NCBI GenBank assembly: GCA_001557505.1
Contig: LSAX01000010.1
Location: 1,612,001 to 1,676,000 of the forward strand
From: Reticulascus tulasneorum
Lineage: Eukaryota; Ascomycota; Sordariomycetes; Glomerellales; Reticulascaceae
Reading direction: 5' to 3'
DNA: 64,000 nt
Part shown: piece by piece, positions 44,569 through 56,880 of the stretch
Layout of the letters: every line of letters begins with the position of its first letter
How positions within the stretch are numbered: position 1 is the stretch's first letter
Program-made: the position numbers and the translations under genes
Notes under the pieces: generated by a model
What the model saw: the letters and a program-made list of their open reading frames with translations, nothing else
Told to the model about the DNA's origin: nothing
Database searches by the model: none

Positions 44569-46917
44569 CTTGACTGATGCCGGGTAATGAAAAGAATCAA
44601 AGAAAGAAACAAACAGCGAATGACGATTATTCAAGACGAATCCACGGCTGTCACGAAATCGTGATGATCAGATGAGAAGAAGCGGCATCACATACCTTTT
44701 AAGATACCTCGAGCCAAGGAGCGACAGGCCTTGGGGACCTTAGAAGCCGCATGCCCGCTTAGAATTGACCAGGTTCAAAGGAGATTATCAGGGGTCGCGA
44801 AGCCGTGCAGGCATCTTGGGTGGCAGGCATTCGCAGGGTCGTAAACCGGATGATGGGTGATGGACGTGCGGACCTATCATCGAGGGTGCCAGCTCGCATC
44901 GTCGCGAGTCCTGGCTGCTTCATCATCCCGGGCGGACATGGCCTACCATTACTAAGGTTAAGCGTGGTCGAAGGCTATTTCTGGACCCTGCAAGTTAGGG
45001 CAGCCCCTGAGCAACAGAGGGAGACAAAACCCAGCACAGCCGCAATGTTTGTGAGGGTTTCCGGACCCCAACGCGGGTCCAGCTACGCTTTGTTGGGTGA
45101 GATTTACGGGAAACTTCCTAAGAACTCCGCTTGGTCATTTTCGGCGATCTGACGTGAGACCGCAGCACAGGCAAAACTGACCTGACATGGCCGACTACAT
45201 ACATAAGTGCACGACCTGAAGAAAATTGCGCAGCCCTGCCCGCTCAAATAAGCTCTAGTTAGTGAGCTCTTCCTCAAAAAGGACCACAGCGGGCCTTATT
45301 GGCGCAGCAAGTTTGATGGCCTTGGAGTTCGGCCGCCGCTCACAAACATGGCTCCTCTCCAAGGGCTGGCGGGCTGATGTTCGGATGACGGAAAACCCGT
45401 CTCCTGGGTGGCACGTGGGTGGCTAATAAGATGTTCGCGAGGCCGGCGACAGAACCAATCCGATTCGAGACTCCGTGTCTCCAAGGAATGTTTCTCTTCT
45501 CTCGTCTGATATCTGAGAAACGACAGCAGACTCAGCCACTGGAGTCTTCTTTGACGGAAAATTCCCTGCTGGTTTGTAAACAATTCGGAGGTTGAAACCA
45601 GGTTGTCAGCACGTTGCGTTTTCAGCTGGCCAAACAGAGAATGCATAAGATTGCGGCAAGCCCAATGCTGCATGCATGCCAGCACTCGCTCGACGCCTCC
45701 AGGTACTGTAACATTGTCACCGACACGGAGGAGATATCAGTGCGAAGACAGACCACACCAGGCTGTAGAGACATGAATGTTGAACAAGTCGGAATTTGAC
45801 AGCTGAAGGTAGTTTTTAGAGTGATTGCGGTACAGGATTGGACTCAGCGAACAAGTCTGGCCTTGAATTGGTGAGTGATAGCAATATTGAAACAGCAAAG
45901 CACCGTATACGCAACGCTAGGCCGTGGGGCATTCCCAGATATTGTACGGAGTAGATGATTACAATAACCTGGATCAGATACGTCCTGGACGGCGGTTAAC
46001 ATGCCCTTTCATCAAGTAAATTAAATTCACGCAACGTCCTACATAAGATGTTTGGACTGCCTCTGGTCAAGAGATGGGTGGAGAACGATCCAAAGTCTAC
46101 TTCAGAACGCTTGGATGTCTCTGCCCGAGTTATGTAATTAATTGGTAGGAGAAAACGGCGCCTAACTAGCTCCTTCAGTTTGTTCCGTCTGTGGATGAAA
46201 AAAGTGACCTCCTCACTTAGCATTTAATAGTGCAAAAGACCCTTACCACCAAACAAGAGCATCTGAGTAGATGGGACTTTGGTACACGGATTATTTGACA
46301 CCCCCGTCGTTAAAGGTGGCATATTGACCTTCTGTAAGTTCTACGTTATTAGTGCTCTAGAAAGAAAAGATGCGGAGACAGCCGAGGCGGAACCCCGATA
46401 AGAGCTTGATCCAATAGATAAGCACCCTCCCGGACGCCTTGCTGTTGCCCGACCAAGGAAGTGGGGCCACGCCAAGCAAGGATCACCCATCACCCCGCGC
46501 AACCACGTAGGCCCTCCTACTTGGTGCTGTCACCGCCAGAACACTACCCAGAGAGAGACCGGAACATTTGGGAGGCATCCTTGCGTGAATTCGTCCACAC
46601 AACCTCAACCCACCTTTCTTCAAGCACGGAGTTTTGTCCTCTTCCTCATTGCGATACATCGCCGGCCGCTGCTACCCAAGACTTCGAGGTCTGACTTTGA
46701 ACCACAACTTTCAATCACCTCATGGAATATCTGAACCTATAATACCTCTGGCCCCGCCTCAGCAACATATTTCTACGTCTCGCCGCCCTCGCCTGCGGGA
46801 GTTCCCTTTCTTCTAGCTCGAAGCCAAAATCGTGAAGCGAGACAATACATTCCTATCCTCCCGCATTCCTCGCCTCGCCGCTTGATTGATTGACAATCCC
46901 CCGTTGTCGTCGCCATC
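44569..46917. other. Divergent 2.3-kb intergenic region, no gene seen
   Basis: Promoters of the GH5 gene (-) and the b561 gene (+). The last 400 bp (about 46.5-46.9 kb) is CT-rich and leader-like. No repeat or RNA gene recognised. Confidence 0.5.
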
Positions 46918-49529
46918 ATGGCGCCGGCAGATGGCTTCTCGGCGCCCGGTGCCGCCACATACGAATCCAACACAATGAGTGTTGGTGACGGCACCTGGGA
47001 TTTCACCAAGAATACCTTCTTGTTGCCAAACCTGGTGGGCTTCAATTTCGAAACAATGCAATACAATGGTAAGTGCAATGTCGGCGCAATATATCTGTCG
47101 CTCTCCGCTGACCTTGAATCCCCTCAGGAATGGGCAATCGATTCTCGACGTTACCCCAATACCACACCCTGATCCTCGCCCACGGTGTGATGGCAGCAAT
47201 TATATTCCTCTTCATCGTACCGGCATCCGTCATGACTGCGCGCTTCTATAACGCACGACCTGGCTTTGCCATCAAATACCACGCCCAACTCCATATCCTC
47301 GCTGTTCTGATGCTAGTCGTCGTTTTCGTGCTGGGCTGGTTCGCTGTTGGTCCCAATCGGAGCTGGACGAACCCCCACCACGCCATCGGCCTCGCTGTAT
47401 TCGTCATGTTCCTGCTTCAGATCATAGGAGGCCGACTCGTCCGGAAAATCAGCGGCAGGTCGCTCCGAATTATGATACATCAGTGGAGCGGCAGGCTCAT
47501 AGCCCTTCTGGGCATTATTCAGGTCCCTCTCGGTCTGACGCTCTACGGCTCACCGAGATACCTGTTTATCTTGTTCTCACTATGGATGGCGTTCCTACTA
47601 CTGCTGTATTTCATTCTCAGCTATCGAAGGGAAGGTGAGAAGGAACATTACATCAGTGGAGGTCGCTCAGAGGGACGAAGCCGAGTCAGCGTATCGGAAC
47701 ACCACACTGAAAAGACCAAAAAGGGTGGTATGTTCAAGTGGCTTGGTCCTCTGGCAGCCGGCGCAGGCATCTGGGCGCTCCTTGGTCGTCGAAAGAAGAA
47801 TCGGGAGCGGAGCCTGAGTCGGGATCGATCTCGGTCCCGCAGTCGGAGTCGAGGACCCGAGGTAGTCCCGTCCAGGAGAGGATCAGAAAGCTTTATCGAC
47901 GACGAGAAATACTCGGCGCAAGACTCGCGCAGAGGCCGAAAAAGTGGTGGCGGCGGCTTGATGAAGGGTCTGTTGGGTGTTGGAGCTGTATTTGGTGCTG
48001 GGAAACTGATTTCCGGCTACATGGGTCGGCGAGAAAAGAAGAGAACCTATGACGAGGAGTATTCCGCTGTGTCAACAGAGACACCCCGAAGACACACGCC
48101 TGGTCGCCATCACGCAGTTGTCAGCGAGGTCAGCGATTTCAGCGAGCATGTTCGCCACGATGACCGCCGAGCTACCATACTTCCACCGCCTGGAGATCCC
48201 ACGATGGTGGCTCAAGCCCTTAGCGCTGCTGAGCCACGCCGGCAGAATGCCCGGCCAATCACCCCGCGGCAATCACATGCTAGGACGCGTTCTGGTTATA
48301 GCGTTGACGAATCCGATTATTCATCATATGTGAGCCCGTCTCGTCGACGAGAAGAGCGACAGAGTGGCGGTGGCGGTGGTGGTTTAGGCAAAGGCCTCAT
48401 GGCTGGATTGGGCATGGGATGGATTGCCAAGAAAATGGCCGGTCGAAAGTCTGTACGAGAAGAGGAGAGAATCACGGTGGAGGAGGATAGAAGGTCTGGC
48501 ACACAGGGCTCCAGGTACACTGGTGATGGATTTCCTTCGCCTTCCCGGAGACAGTCACGCAGACCAGGCGGTCGACCGCCAAGAGGCACTTCGGTGAGCC
48601 AAATGTCAGAGACATCGTCCCAGTTCGAAATCCGGCCACTAGCTCCGGGGCATGGTGGACCACCAATGCCACCCTTGCCAGCAGGGTCTCTGCCACCGGG
48701 GACGCCTCTTATACCGGTCCCAGTTCCTGGATCGTCGCACTCTAGATCACGATCGAGACATGACGTGGTTGAATCTATCTCAATGCCCGTAATGCCGCCA
48801 GACCCGCAAGGAATACTACATGAGTCTGGCAGCGAGGCCTACATGTCCTCGGGCGGCCGACAACATCGAAGACCTTCCGCGCGCCGCAGACGGGCAGGTG
48901 AAGAAGCGGCCGCGGCTGCTGCGGCAACCGCGGGCCTACTCGCGGCTGAAGAAGAGTCCCGTCGACGGACAGGAAATGAACGTAGGGGGCAATCGTCGAG
49001 TCAGCCAGTCAGCGTCAAAGTGAAGGTCCACGACGACCGAGATCGGAATGTGACGCTGCGAAGATTGACGGATGAAGAAGCTGCAGCGGCGAGAAGGGAG
49101 CAAAGGCGACGACGAAATGATTCTGCAAGCAGTCTATCAGGGGTAGAAACACCAAGTGGCCGACGATACCGACGAGAGTCTAGCCAGAGAAGGGCCGAGG
49201 CTGCTGCTGAGCGAATGGTCGAATCACCGAGCCACATGCCTCCACTATCACCGCCAAACCCGGCATTTGCCGGCGGCGGCAGAAGAGCGGCCAAAGATTC
49301 AGCATATTATTCGGGACAGCCGGGTCCTTCGGGCGCAACACCTATCACTGGTGCTCCTGTCTCGAGCGTAGGCAGCCCGGACAGCCATGGGACTTGGAGC
49401 GCAATGAGCCCATCCCCGAGCGGCCCAGAAAAGCCCGCAGGATCGGCGGCGGCCGACAACCGGCGGAGAAGAAGACTTGAGAGACGACGAAGCGCGAGCA
49501 GGCCAACAGGAACTGATATGTTCGACTAG
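46918..49529 (+). CDS. Cytochrome b561-like membrane protein with long disordered Arg/Ser-rich tail
   Basis: Two exons, 46918-47068 and 47128-49529, join across a 59-nt intron (GTAAGT/CTCAG), giving 850 residues. Residues 1-60 are extracytoplasmic-like without a clear signal peptide. Five membrane helices span about 62-215, with histidines in the pattern expected of b561 heme ligands: LAHGVM (H69), KYHAQLH, NPHHAIG and IMIHQWSGR. These enzymes pass electrons across membranes to ferric iron or ascorbate radicals. The tail of about 620 residues is low-complexity. It holds an RSRSRSRSR tract near 285 and three copies of a glycine-rich hydrophobic-then-basic segment (about 249, 323 and 463), then S/P/R-rich sequence. 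No DOMON domain precedes the helices. Substrate and location are inferred from family only. Confidence 0.82.
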
Positions 49530-50213
49530 AAGTCGAGTGGGGAGGTGGATCAGGAGTCCGACGGTGGACTCTGGCGTTACTAATGATCTTAACTATGGCT
49601 TCTCTTAAGCGCATATCATGTGGAGAAACATGGAGCTCTATCTGTAATGGATACACGGGTTCCTATTGTTCTGGGCTCGACAACCGGAAATTTTGCATTG
49701 GGGATAACCAAAGGAGTTCCGGGATAATCTGTCATTGTTGGAAGCATCTTGTCTACTCTTCCCTGAGCGGGAGAATGATTGTGTGAGTTATGATGTGGAA
49801 TAAAGATGTCGAAGCGATGATGGAAGCATAAGATTATATTGTTAATCCCTGTAATTTGAGCAATCAATGCCCTTTTCAAACTAACTCATCGTCCGTAATA
49901 ATGCCTTGGTGTGTGACGTCTGGCAGCTTCGTACATACCTTCAGCCTCAAACTCCCAGTGGGCAAAGCTAAAGTTCGGGACTAATGTGTGGGGGGCTTGG
50001 TTTCAGTGTGGGGTTGGACCGCGACAGCCCTCTCCCGCCAATCGTGACACGGTCCACTCCTGCTCTCGTTCTCGAGCCCTGAACACTACTCTAGTTTCCC
50101 ATGGACCCGACGACACCTCACTAGGTCTGGATCGAGAGGCCGTAGCTTCATGCAGCTCAATGGCACCTGGAAGTCTCTTGTGAACAGATACAAACCCCGT
50201 TTTCGCGCCCAAG
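49530..50213. other. Intergenic region, no gene seen
   Basis: 3' flank of the b561 gene and promoter of the Gpi13 gene. No additional feature seen. Confidence 0.5.
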
Positions 50214-53200
50214 ATGCCCCAAAAAAACCCTCGGCCGAAACCGCCTCCAACCGACTACAAAATCATAGCAGAGCAGTATGCGCGAGCGAAGCGGCTCAAG
50301 CAGATTGAAGACGCCGATAAGGCGCATGTGGATATACACGAGGAACAGGTGAAAGCGAGCTTGCTAGAGAGGCAACGCGATGCTCTCGAGACGCGTCGGA
50401 AGCATGCATACGAGCGGAGGTGGTGGTGGACCGTTGGCTTCTGGACGTGGATGCTTTGTCTACACGTCGTAGGCATCCTCTTCTTCACTAGCGGCTTCCT
50501 CTTGACGAGACTGGTTCTGGACGAGAAGTCGAACTGCACCGCGCCGCCAATTGAGAATGACCTGGTCTGGGAAGGGAAAGGGACAGTCGAAGGTGGCTGC
50601 TGGCACCCGAAATCGTTTGACAAAGCCGTCATCATCTTGATCGATGCCCTGCGGTATGACTTCGTGGTTCCCGTGGAAGACAAGAGCGCAGCTCAAGTGT
50701 TCCATAACTCTTTTCCCTTCCTCTACGAGACATCGGTAAAGAGCCCCAGTAACGCCTTCCTTCGACCGTTCATCGCCGATCCGCCGACGGCCACCCTGCA
50801 AAGGTTGAAGGGGCTTACTACGGGTACGCTGCCGACATTCCTCGACCTCGGGAGTAGCTTTTCGGGTACCGCCATCGACGAGGATAACCTCCTTATGCAA
50901 TGGAAGAATGCTGGGAAAAGAATTGCACACTTGGGCGATGACACGTGGTGGGCTCTGTTCCCGGACTATTTCGAGGCCAACATCAGCAGAGCATATGACA
51001 GCTTCAACGTTTGGGACTTGCATACTGTTGATAATGGAGTCCTCGAACACATATTCCCCCTTATGCGACCGGAGCGGAAAGGGGAATGGGACATTCTCAT
51101 AGGACACTTTCTCGGCGTGGACCATGCAGGGCACCGCTATGGCCCAGAACATGTTGCAATGGCGGCGAAGCTGCAGCAAATGGATAAATTTGTCCGCGAC
51201 CTTGTTGAAACGATTGACGACGATACTCTTCTGGTTGTCATGGGCGATCACGGCATGGACGGGAAGGGTGACCATGGTGGTGAGAGTGACGATGAGGTCG
51301 AATCGACACTCTGGATGTACTCGAAGCGTCCCTTCTTTGGACGGACGCAACCGGAATTTGTCACGCCGCCTGTTACAGCTAAGATTCGGCCAGTAAATCA
51401 GATCGACTTGGTGCCTACTCTGGCACTGCTAACGGGTATTCCGATTCCCTACAATAACCTCGGAGGCCCGATCGAGGAAGCCTTTGTCGGCCAAAAAGGC
51501 AGCGCGTGGGACAAACTTGCCGCGGTATCTCGAGTAACTGCTGCGGCGATCAAGAGATATCAAGGATCCTACTTTACAGCACGAGGTATCGAACAAAGTT
51601 CAGCATCCGGATCACCCGCAGATCTGTGGACAAAGGCAGAAAACTCCGCGCCGTCAAGCTCGAAGGTAGAGGCGTGGAAGGAGAAATATGCAGCCTTTTC
51701 TGCATTCCAAGAGGAGACACTGCGTATTTGCAAGGGCCTCTGGGCAAGATTTGACGTCCCGAAGATGATCACGGGCATCCTGGTCATGGCCGCCGGGGTC
51801 ATCATTTTACTAGTATATGCATCTCGGGACGCGGATGATGACTTTGCCGTGCTGGACGATCTCGAACTGGATCTCGCAGAGAAGAATCTCGAGATGAGCG
51901 GAGTCCAGCCTGATTCCTCTCCGTCTTATCAGACACTTCACAAAGGCCTCGTCGTGGCTGGGGTGATAGGAGCTATACCAGGCGGCGTGATTGGCCTTGC
52001 AATCTCCTTTCTCACTGGACAGGATGATCTGTACTACGCAGCTGCAACGGCAGCTCTGGCCAGTGCAGTGGGTGCGTTGGTGTCCCTCTTTGGTGTTGGA
52101 AAGGGCATTTCCAATATCCTCCCTGGCTCATTCTGGGGATGGCTCTCTGTCATTTTCACGGCCAGTCAATCCATCGGGTTTGCCTCCAATTCTTACACAA
52201 TCTGGGAGGATTCGATTCTTCTCTTTTTTCTCACGTCGTTTGGTGTTGCGAATCTGTTGGCTTCATTGTCCATTCCGACGCTCAGAGATCGCACACTGGC
52301 CATCTATCACTCCGTCCTCTTCGTCATCCTCGGCAGACTTGCATCTTTCTCCAAACTTTGCCGTGAGGAGCAGATGCCGTACTGCACGTCTACTTATTAC
52401 GCCTCGGCCAACTCCACTACTTCAGCTGCATGGCAACTGATCATACCGTTCGCCGCATTCGCCGTGCTCCCCGGAATCATCAAAGCATTCCTTCTGCCTA
52501 CTAGGTCATTTGAAGGCCTCGCTCCAACCTGGATCGGCTATGTTTTCCGAACGGGACTCTTTATGTCCGCTTCATATTGGGTTCTCGACGCTGCCGACAA
52601 CGGAAATTGGCTCCCTGGGCTGCCTGCGGGAACATTGAAGACCACGGGGGTGTACTTGGCACAGCTCGTCCTTGCGCTCGCTTTTGTGGCTGGAACCACG
52701 GCATTTATATGGGCTCCTCCGTGCGTCTCCGTATTGACTTCGCCGACCAGCACCGGAAGCACACAAATCACTGTCCTGGGTTACGGAAACGCTCATGGTG
52801 CACGGTATCTGCTACTCCCCCTGAATATTGTAGGAGCTTGCATGCTGCTTTCAAAGCCCATGGGAGGCGGTGCTTTGGCCATTATGCTTTGGCAAATCCT
52901 ATCTCTAATGGAAATGCTAGATCTAAACTCGCTCACAAACGAAACCATCGGGCCGGTCGTATTGGCGCTCCTGGGAAACTTTCATTACTTCAAAACAGGT
53001 CATCAAGCTGTCATCAGCAGCATCCAATGGGACAGCGCCTTCATCCCCCTATTCGCGATCCGCTACCCGTGGACTCCCATCGTTGTGGCCCTCAACACAT
53101 TCGGAGGCCAGATCATCGCCGCAGCGGCGATTCCACTCATTGTGCTCTGGAAGACGGGGCCAAAGAGAAAGGGGATCCTGGAGAGCGTGAGCAGGGCACT

Positions 53201-53420
53201 TGGCGCCTTCGTGGCTTTCTTCGCAGTTGAGGCGTTGGCGACCATGGCGTGGGCTGGATGGCTGAGGAGGCACTTGATGCTCTATCGAGTCTTCAGCCCG
53301 CGGTTCATGATGGGTACAACACTCTTGTTAGTGGTCGATCTGATTGGGATTGTGGTCACCCTATCTGGTGTGAGATTAAACACGATGGCAGTTGGTGAGG
53401 TCTTTGGTTGGGCTGATTGA
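50214..53420 (+). CDS. gpi13: GPI ethanolamine phosphate transferase 3 (Gpi13/PIG-O)
   Basis: A single exon of 1,068 residues. A basic cytoplasmic N-terminus leads to a first membrane helix (about 65-85). A luminal alkaline-phosphatase-like domain follows, with metal/catalytic landmarks VIILIDALRYDF (about 139), SPSNAFLRPFIADPPTATLQR (catalytic Thr region), FLGVDHAGHRYGP and VVMGDHGMDGKGDHGG. About a dozen C-terminal membrane helices span 520-1065. It adds ethanolamine phosphate to the third mannose of the GPI precursor in the endoplasmic reticulum, the moiety through which proteins are attached, so it should be essential. Length, motifs and PPTATLQRLKGLTTG match the PIG-O branch rather than Mcd4 or Gpi7. 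No introns and no damage seen. Confidence 0.93.
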   Translation: MPQKNPRPKPPPTDYKIIAEQYARAKRLKQIEDADKAHVDIHEEQVKASLLERQRDALETRRKHAYERRWWWTVGFWTWMLCLHVVGILFFTSGFLLTRLVLDEKSNCTAPPIENDLVWEGKGTVEGGCWHPKSFDKAVIILIDALRYDFVVPVEDKSAAQVFHNSFPFLYETSVKSPSNAFLRPFIADPPTATLQRLKGLTTGTLPTFLDLGSSFSGTAIDEDNLLMQWKNAGKRIAHLGDDTWWALFPDYFEANISRAYDSFNVWDLHTVDNGVLEHIFPLMRPERKGEWDILIGHFLGVDHAGHRYGPEHVAMAAKLQQMDKFVRDLVETIDDDTLLVVMGDHGMDGKGDHGGESDDEVESTLWMYSKRPFFGRTQPEFVTPPVTAKIRPVNQIDLVPTLALLTGIPIPYNNLGGPIEEAFVGQKGSAWDKLAAVSRVTAAAIKRYQGSYFTARGIEQSSASGSPADLWTKAENSAPSSSKVEAWKEKYAAFSAFQEETLRICKGLWARFDVPKMITGILVMAAGVIILLVYASRDADDDFAVLDDLELDLAEKNLEMSGVQPDSSPSYQTLHKGLVVAGVIGAIPGGVIGLAISFLTGQDDLYYAAATAALASAVGALVSLFGVGKGISNILPGSFWGWLSVIFTASQSIGFASNSYTIWEDSILLFFLTSFGVANLLASLSIPTLRDRTLAIYHSVLFVILGRLASFSKLCREEQMPYCTSTYYASANSTTSAAWQLIIPFAAFAVLPGIIKAFLLPTRSFEGLAPTWIGYVFRTGLFMSASYWVLDAADNGNWLPGLPAGTLKTTGVYLAQLVLALAFVAGTTAFIWAPPCVSVLTSPTSTGSTQITVLGYGNAHGARYLLLPLNIVGACMLLSKPMGGGALAIMLWQILSLMEMLDLNSLTNETIGPVVLALLGNFHYFKTGHQAVISSIQWDSAFIPLFAIRYPWTPIVVALNTFGGQIIAAAAIPLIVLWKTGPKRKGILESVSRALGAFVAFFAVEALATMAWAGWLRRHLMLYRVFSPRFMMGTTLLLVVDLIGIVVTLSGVRLNTMAVGEVFGWAD

Positions 53421-54607
53421 AAAAGGCAAGACACAAAAGTTGGACAGGGTGGACTGCCCGAGTCGCTGTATCACTATGGGATTTATAAAACAAGCATCAT
53501 AGACGTAAGATATAGTTTATGTTTGGAATAGATTTGGTGCGAAGCCTCCTTTTTTTCGGGTTAAAGCTTGGTGCCTCTCTCTCCACTCTGTTTGTTCTTT
53601 CAGGCCATGCCAATTCAAGAGCTCCATCAGCGCCCTCACAGTATCAATTCATTCCAGATCTTGGTCTTGCGGAATACTCAAGAACGCATCTAGTGGACAG
53701 TCAGAGTCTGAAATCCAGAATCGCCGGTTAGCCTGCTCAATGGCATTGTTGAAAGTGAACCTCCCCCCGGACTTGTCGGCCTCGGCGCCAAAGGGTTGAA
53801 ATGACTCGTCCACCACCGCGCGCGTGCCGTCTCCATGCCAAGAGCCGCCAATTGCCATTGGAGACCAGAATCGCGGTTACATAAGCAAAGTAAAAACCGC
53901 TGTCTACTTCGTTTCTCCATAACAGTACCGGTGCACCGCACCTATCCGACACCTGTTTTCTCGTACCTCTGCCTTCGCAGCAAGTAGCTTCGTCCCACAT
54001 CCCCACCCTCGCCTCGGGAAATCTCCCGACCTAATTCCGTCCAGCTTTGCTTTGGGGAAAAAGAAACCTTGAGCACAGGGCAGATCGTGATCACTTCCGT
54101 CCTCTTCTGTTATTTTTTCCCCCTTCAGCAGAATATTGCGCCTCCAACTTCATCCCTCACAGAGAGAGAGAGTGTCACAAAGACAAATTCTCCTTGTCCT
54201 CCGTCGTCGAAAAACCTCAGTTGACTTCTTTCGTTTTTTCCCTCCTTCGCATCTCCGATTCGGGCCACCCTCTACCCCAAGCCCGCTCTAATTTTATTTC
54301 CCAGCTTCCACTGTCCGTTTTTTTTTGTGACGAGGTTCGCGCCTTCACAGTCACGCTACCCTTGAACGTCACTCGGTCCGCATCGCATTAGAGGTGCGTC
54401 CCCCAACTTCCGTCCAGCTCTCCCCCATTGGGCACTCGTCATCATCCATCTAACATTTCTCCCATCAGCTCCTCCACCTCCCCCGTCCTTCGTGACGCTA
54501 CTCCTTCGATTTCACTCGTCCAACTCGACGCCTAACCGTTTGTCCATCTCATCCTACCCGACTCCGGTGCGCCCAGCAGACGTTCCTGCGATACCGGTCG
54601 AGCAATC
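53421..54607. other. Promoter and CT-rich leader of the G3BP-like gene
   Basis: 3' flank of gpi13 to about 53.6 kb, then the promoter. From about 54.07 kb the plus strand is strongly C/T-rich, as in highly expressed fungal genes, and includes a 5'-UTR intron at 54394-54468. Confidence 0.5.
54394..54468 (+). other. Probable 5'-UTR intron of the G3BP-like gene
   Basis: Donor GTGCGT at 54394, CTAAC branch site at 54450-54454, and acceptor CCCATCAG ending at 54468 (75 nt), 139 nt before the ATG. Confidence 0.55.
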
Positions 54608-56440
54608 ATGGCTACCAACGGGAACTTCACACACCAGGACCAGTACAAGGGCTCCGCCGACCAGTACTCGGGTCAGTCCGCTACCATCGAGACCACAAAC
54701 ACCTCCGGCGGCTCCAACCCCCTCTCTAAGGACGAGGTGGGCTGGTACTTCGTCGAGCAATACTACACCACCCTGAGCAAGAACCCGGAGAAGCTTCATG
54801 TAGGCCCGACTTCCTTCCCATCCATCCCGTGCCGTACTTGCTGACATGCTCATTAGCTATTCTACGGCAAACGTTCCCAGTTTGTTTATGGATTGGAGGC
54901 TGAGGTTGCAAACGTTTCCGTCGGAAGACAAGTGAGTCTCCTCTCGCCCTCCCTACCCATTGTCACCGTGGCTAATCAGAAGCTTTCTAGGTAATTCAAG
55001 AACGCATCAAGCAACTCGACTTTCAAGACTGCAAGGTCCGAATCTCCAATGTCGATTCCCAGGCGTCCTTCGAAAACATCGTCATCCAGGTGATTGGAGA
55101 GACCTCCAACAAGGCTGGAGAGCCCAAGAAATTCGTTCAGACTTTTGTCCTTGCCCAGCAGCCATCCGGATATTTCGTCCTCAATGACATTCTGAGATAT
55201 ATCAACGACGACAACGAAGAAGACCCTGTCATCGAATCCGGCCCTGATGAAGTGGCTCCTGTTGCCGAGGATGACCTTTCCGGCGAGACAGAAGTTAAGG
55301 ATGATGAGGAGCCGGTCAAGGCTGAGAAGACTCCCCAGGAGGCCGCTGCCGCTCTCCCGGACCCTGTCGTAATTGGCAAGAAGCTCGAGGAGGTCAGCAC
55401 AAGTTCCCCTGAGGCCGCTTCCGTGAATGGCGATTCGGAGGTTGCTACCCCGGAGGTCACTAAGCCCGAGGATACCACGACCAAGTCGGACGCCGGTGTG
55501 GAAGATCCGGAAACCGCCGCTCGTCAACTTGCTGAGGAGGATGCCAAGGAGCCTGAAAAGCCAGCTGATCCCACTCCAACCCCTGTTGCACCTACCCGTG
55601 CTCCTGTCGCCGAACCTGAGAAGCCTACGCCTGCGCCAGCACCTGTACCCTCGAAGCCCATGACTTGGGCCAGTCGGGCAGCTGCCGCTGCGGGAGCTCT
55701 TCGACCAGTTATTCCCCTCCCCAAGACCGCTACTCCGCCAGCGCAGGCCAAAGCACCAGTGCCGGCCCCCGCCGCTGCTCAGCCAAGTCCAGCTGCTCAA
55801 TCATCCGAGACCCCCACCAAAGAGTCGTCCCAACCCGCCTCCGACTGGCAGGCAGTGGGTGGTGAATCGAAGAGGCAGAACCGTCCGCAGTCTATCTCGG
55901 GACCTCCAGCTGAGCACAATGGCACCATGGGATACGTGAAGTATGTCACGGACAAAGTCAAGACGGAAGAACTCCGAGCCGCCCTGGCCGCTCACGGCGA
56001 GCTGACTTACTTCGACATCAACCGACAGAAGGTAAGCTGAAGTCTAAACCAAACTCTTTGCGAGACAGGTAGCTAACAGCCTCTAGAACTGCGCGTTTGT
56101 CGAGTTTGCTTCTCCCACAGGCTACCAGGCCGCTGTAGCAGCAAACCCGCACATCGTCAATGGGGAAAACATAATGGTTGAGCCACGACGCCCGAAGGCC
56201 ACGGCATATGGCGGTAGCAACTACGCAGCCGGCGGCCGAGGAAACCTTACTGGTGGTGGCGGCGGCGGCCGAGGGCGGGGTGGTTTTGAAGGAGGCAACC
56301 GATCTGGTAGCCAGGGTCAAGGTCAGGGCCAGGGCCAGGGCCAAGGTGGTCCTCGAGGAAACTTCACGGGCGGTCAGAACCGGGGACGAGGAGGAGGCGT
56401 CCCCCGGGGTCGGGGTGCTTCGCAAGCAGCGAATGCATGA
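54608..56440 (+). CDS. G3BP-like protein: NTF2 domain, RRM and RGG tail (Bre5/Nxt3 type)
   Basis: Four exons, 54608-54799, 54857-54931, 54991-56031 and 56087-56440, all phase 0, give 553 residues. An NTF2-like domain occupies about 37-165 (VGWYFVEQYYTTLSKNPEKL, HLFYGKRSQFVYG, SGYFVLNDILRYI). A long acidic then Pro/Ala-rich linker follows. The RRM lies near 412-480 and is split by the last intron, with YVKYVTDKV and CAFVEFAS as RNP2- and RNP1-like strands. The C-terminus is Gly/Arg-rich (RGRGGFEGG, RGG boxes) with a GQ repeat. Relatives are human G3BP1/2 (stress granules), yeast Bre5 and fission-yeast Nxt3 (cofactors of the ubiquitin protease Ubp3). A role in RNA granules and deubiquitination is likely but inferred. 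Confidence 0.92.
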
Positions 56441-56668
56441 GGAGGGGTGACCATCACGTCAAGCCCGACATGTGACCGCTTCAATACTGCCGATTGAACG
56501 ATCCTCCGGTTAAGACATTGGTGAAGCGGTCTGTCAGACAGGAGGTCTCCCCGATCTCCTCCTACGCTCTCTCGCGAGTTTCTTCCCCGACAGAATCACA
56601 CGCGTCCACGCTAAAACCCTCACCGCAACACTCATCACACACATTTCTCTTGTTACAACGACACGCAC

Positions 56669-56697
56669 CCACACACACACACTCACACACACACACC
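56669..56697 (+). repeat. CA microsatellite in the G3BP 3' flank
   Basis: ACACAC run interrupted once by CTC. Confidence 0.85.
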
Positions 56698-56841
56698 GGA
56701 CACTGCGGACGAGGAAAAGTTCAGATTTGGTTCTTTCATGGAGTCCTGGTTCTTATACCATTTTCCAGCCGCTTTTTTATGATCAGCATTTGCATCTACC
56801 TCCCCAAAGTCATTGGTCTACATACAACCCTCTACATTCGA

Positions 56842-56880
56842 ACACGCACACACTCACACACACACACACAAACAAACAAC
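56842..56880 (+). repeat. Second CA microsatellite in the G3BP 3' flank
   Basis: ACACGCACACACTCACACACACACACA-type run ending in AAACAAACAA, 150 bp downstream of the first and probably within the same 3' untranslated region. Confidence 0.85.

Noticed and set aside
47130..49529. Starting the b561 gene at the internal ATG (47130)
   Set aside because: A clean upstream exon with a GTAAGT donor, matched phase and good ATG context extends the protein to 46918.
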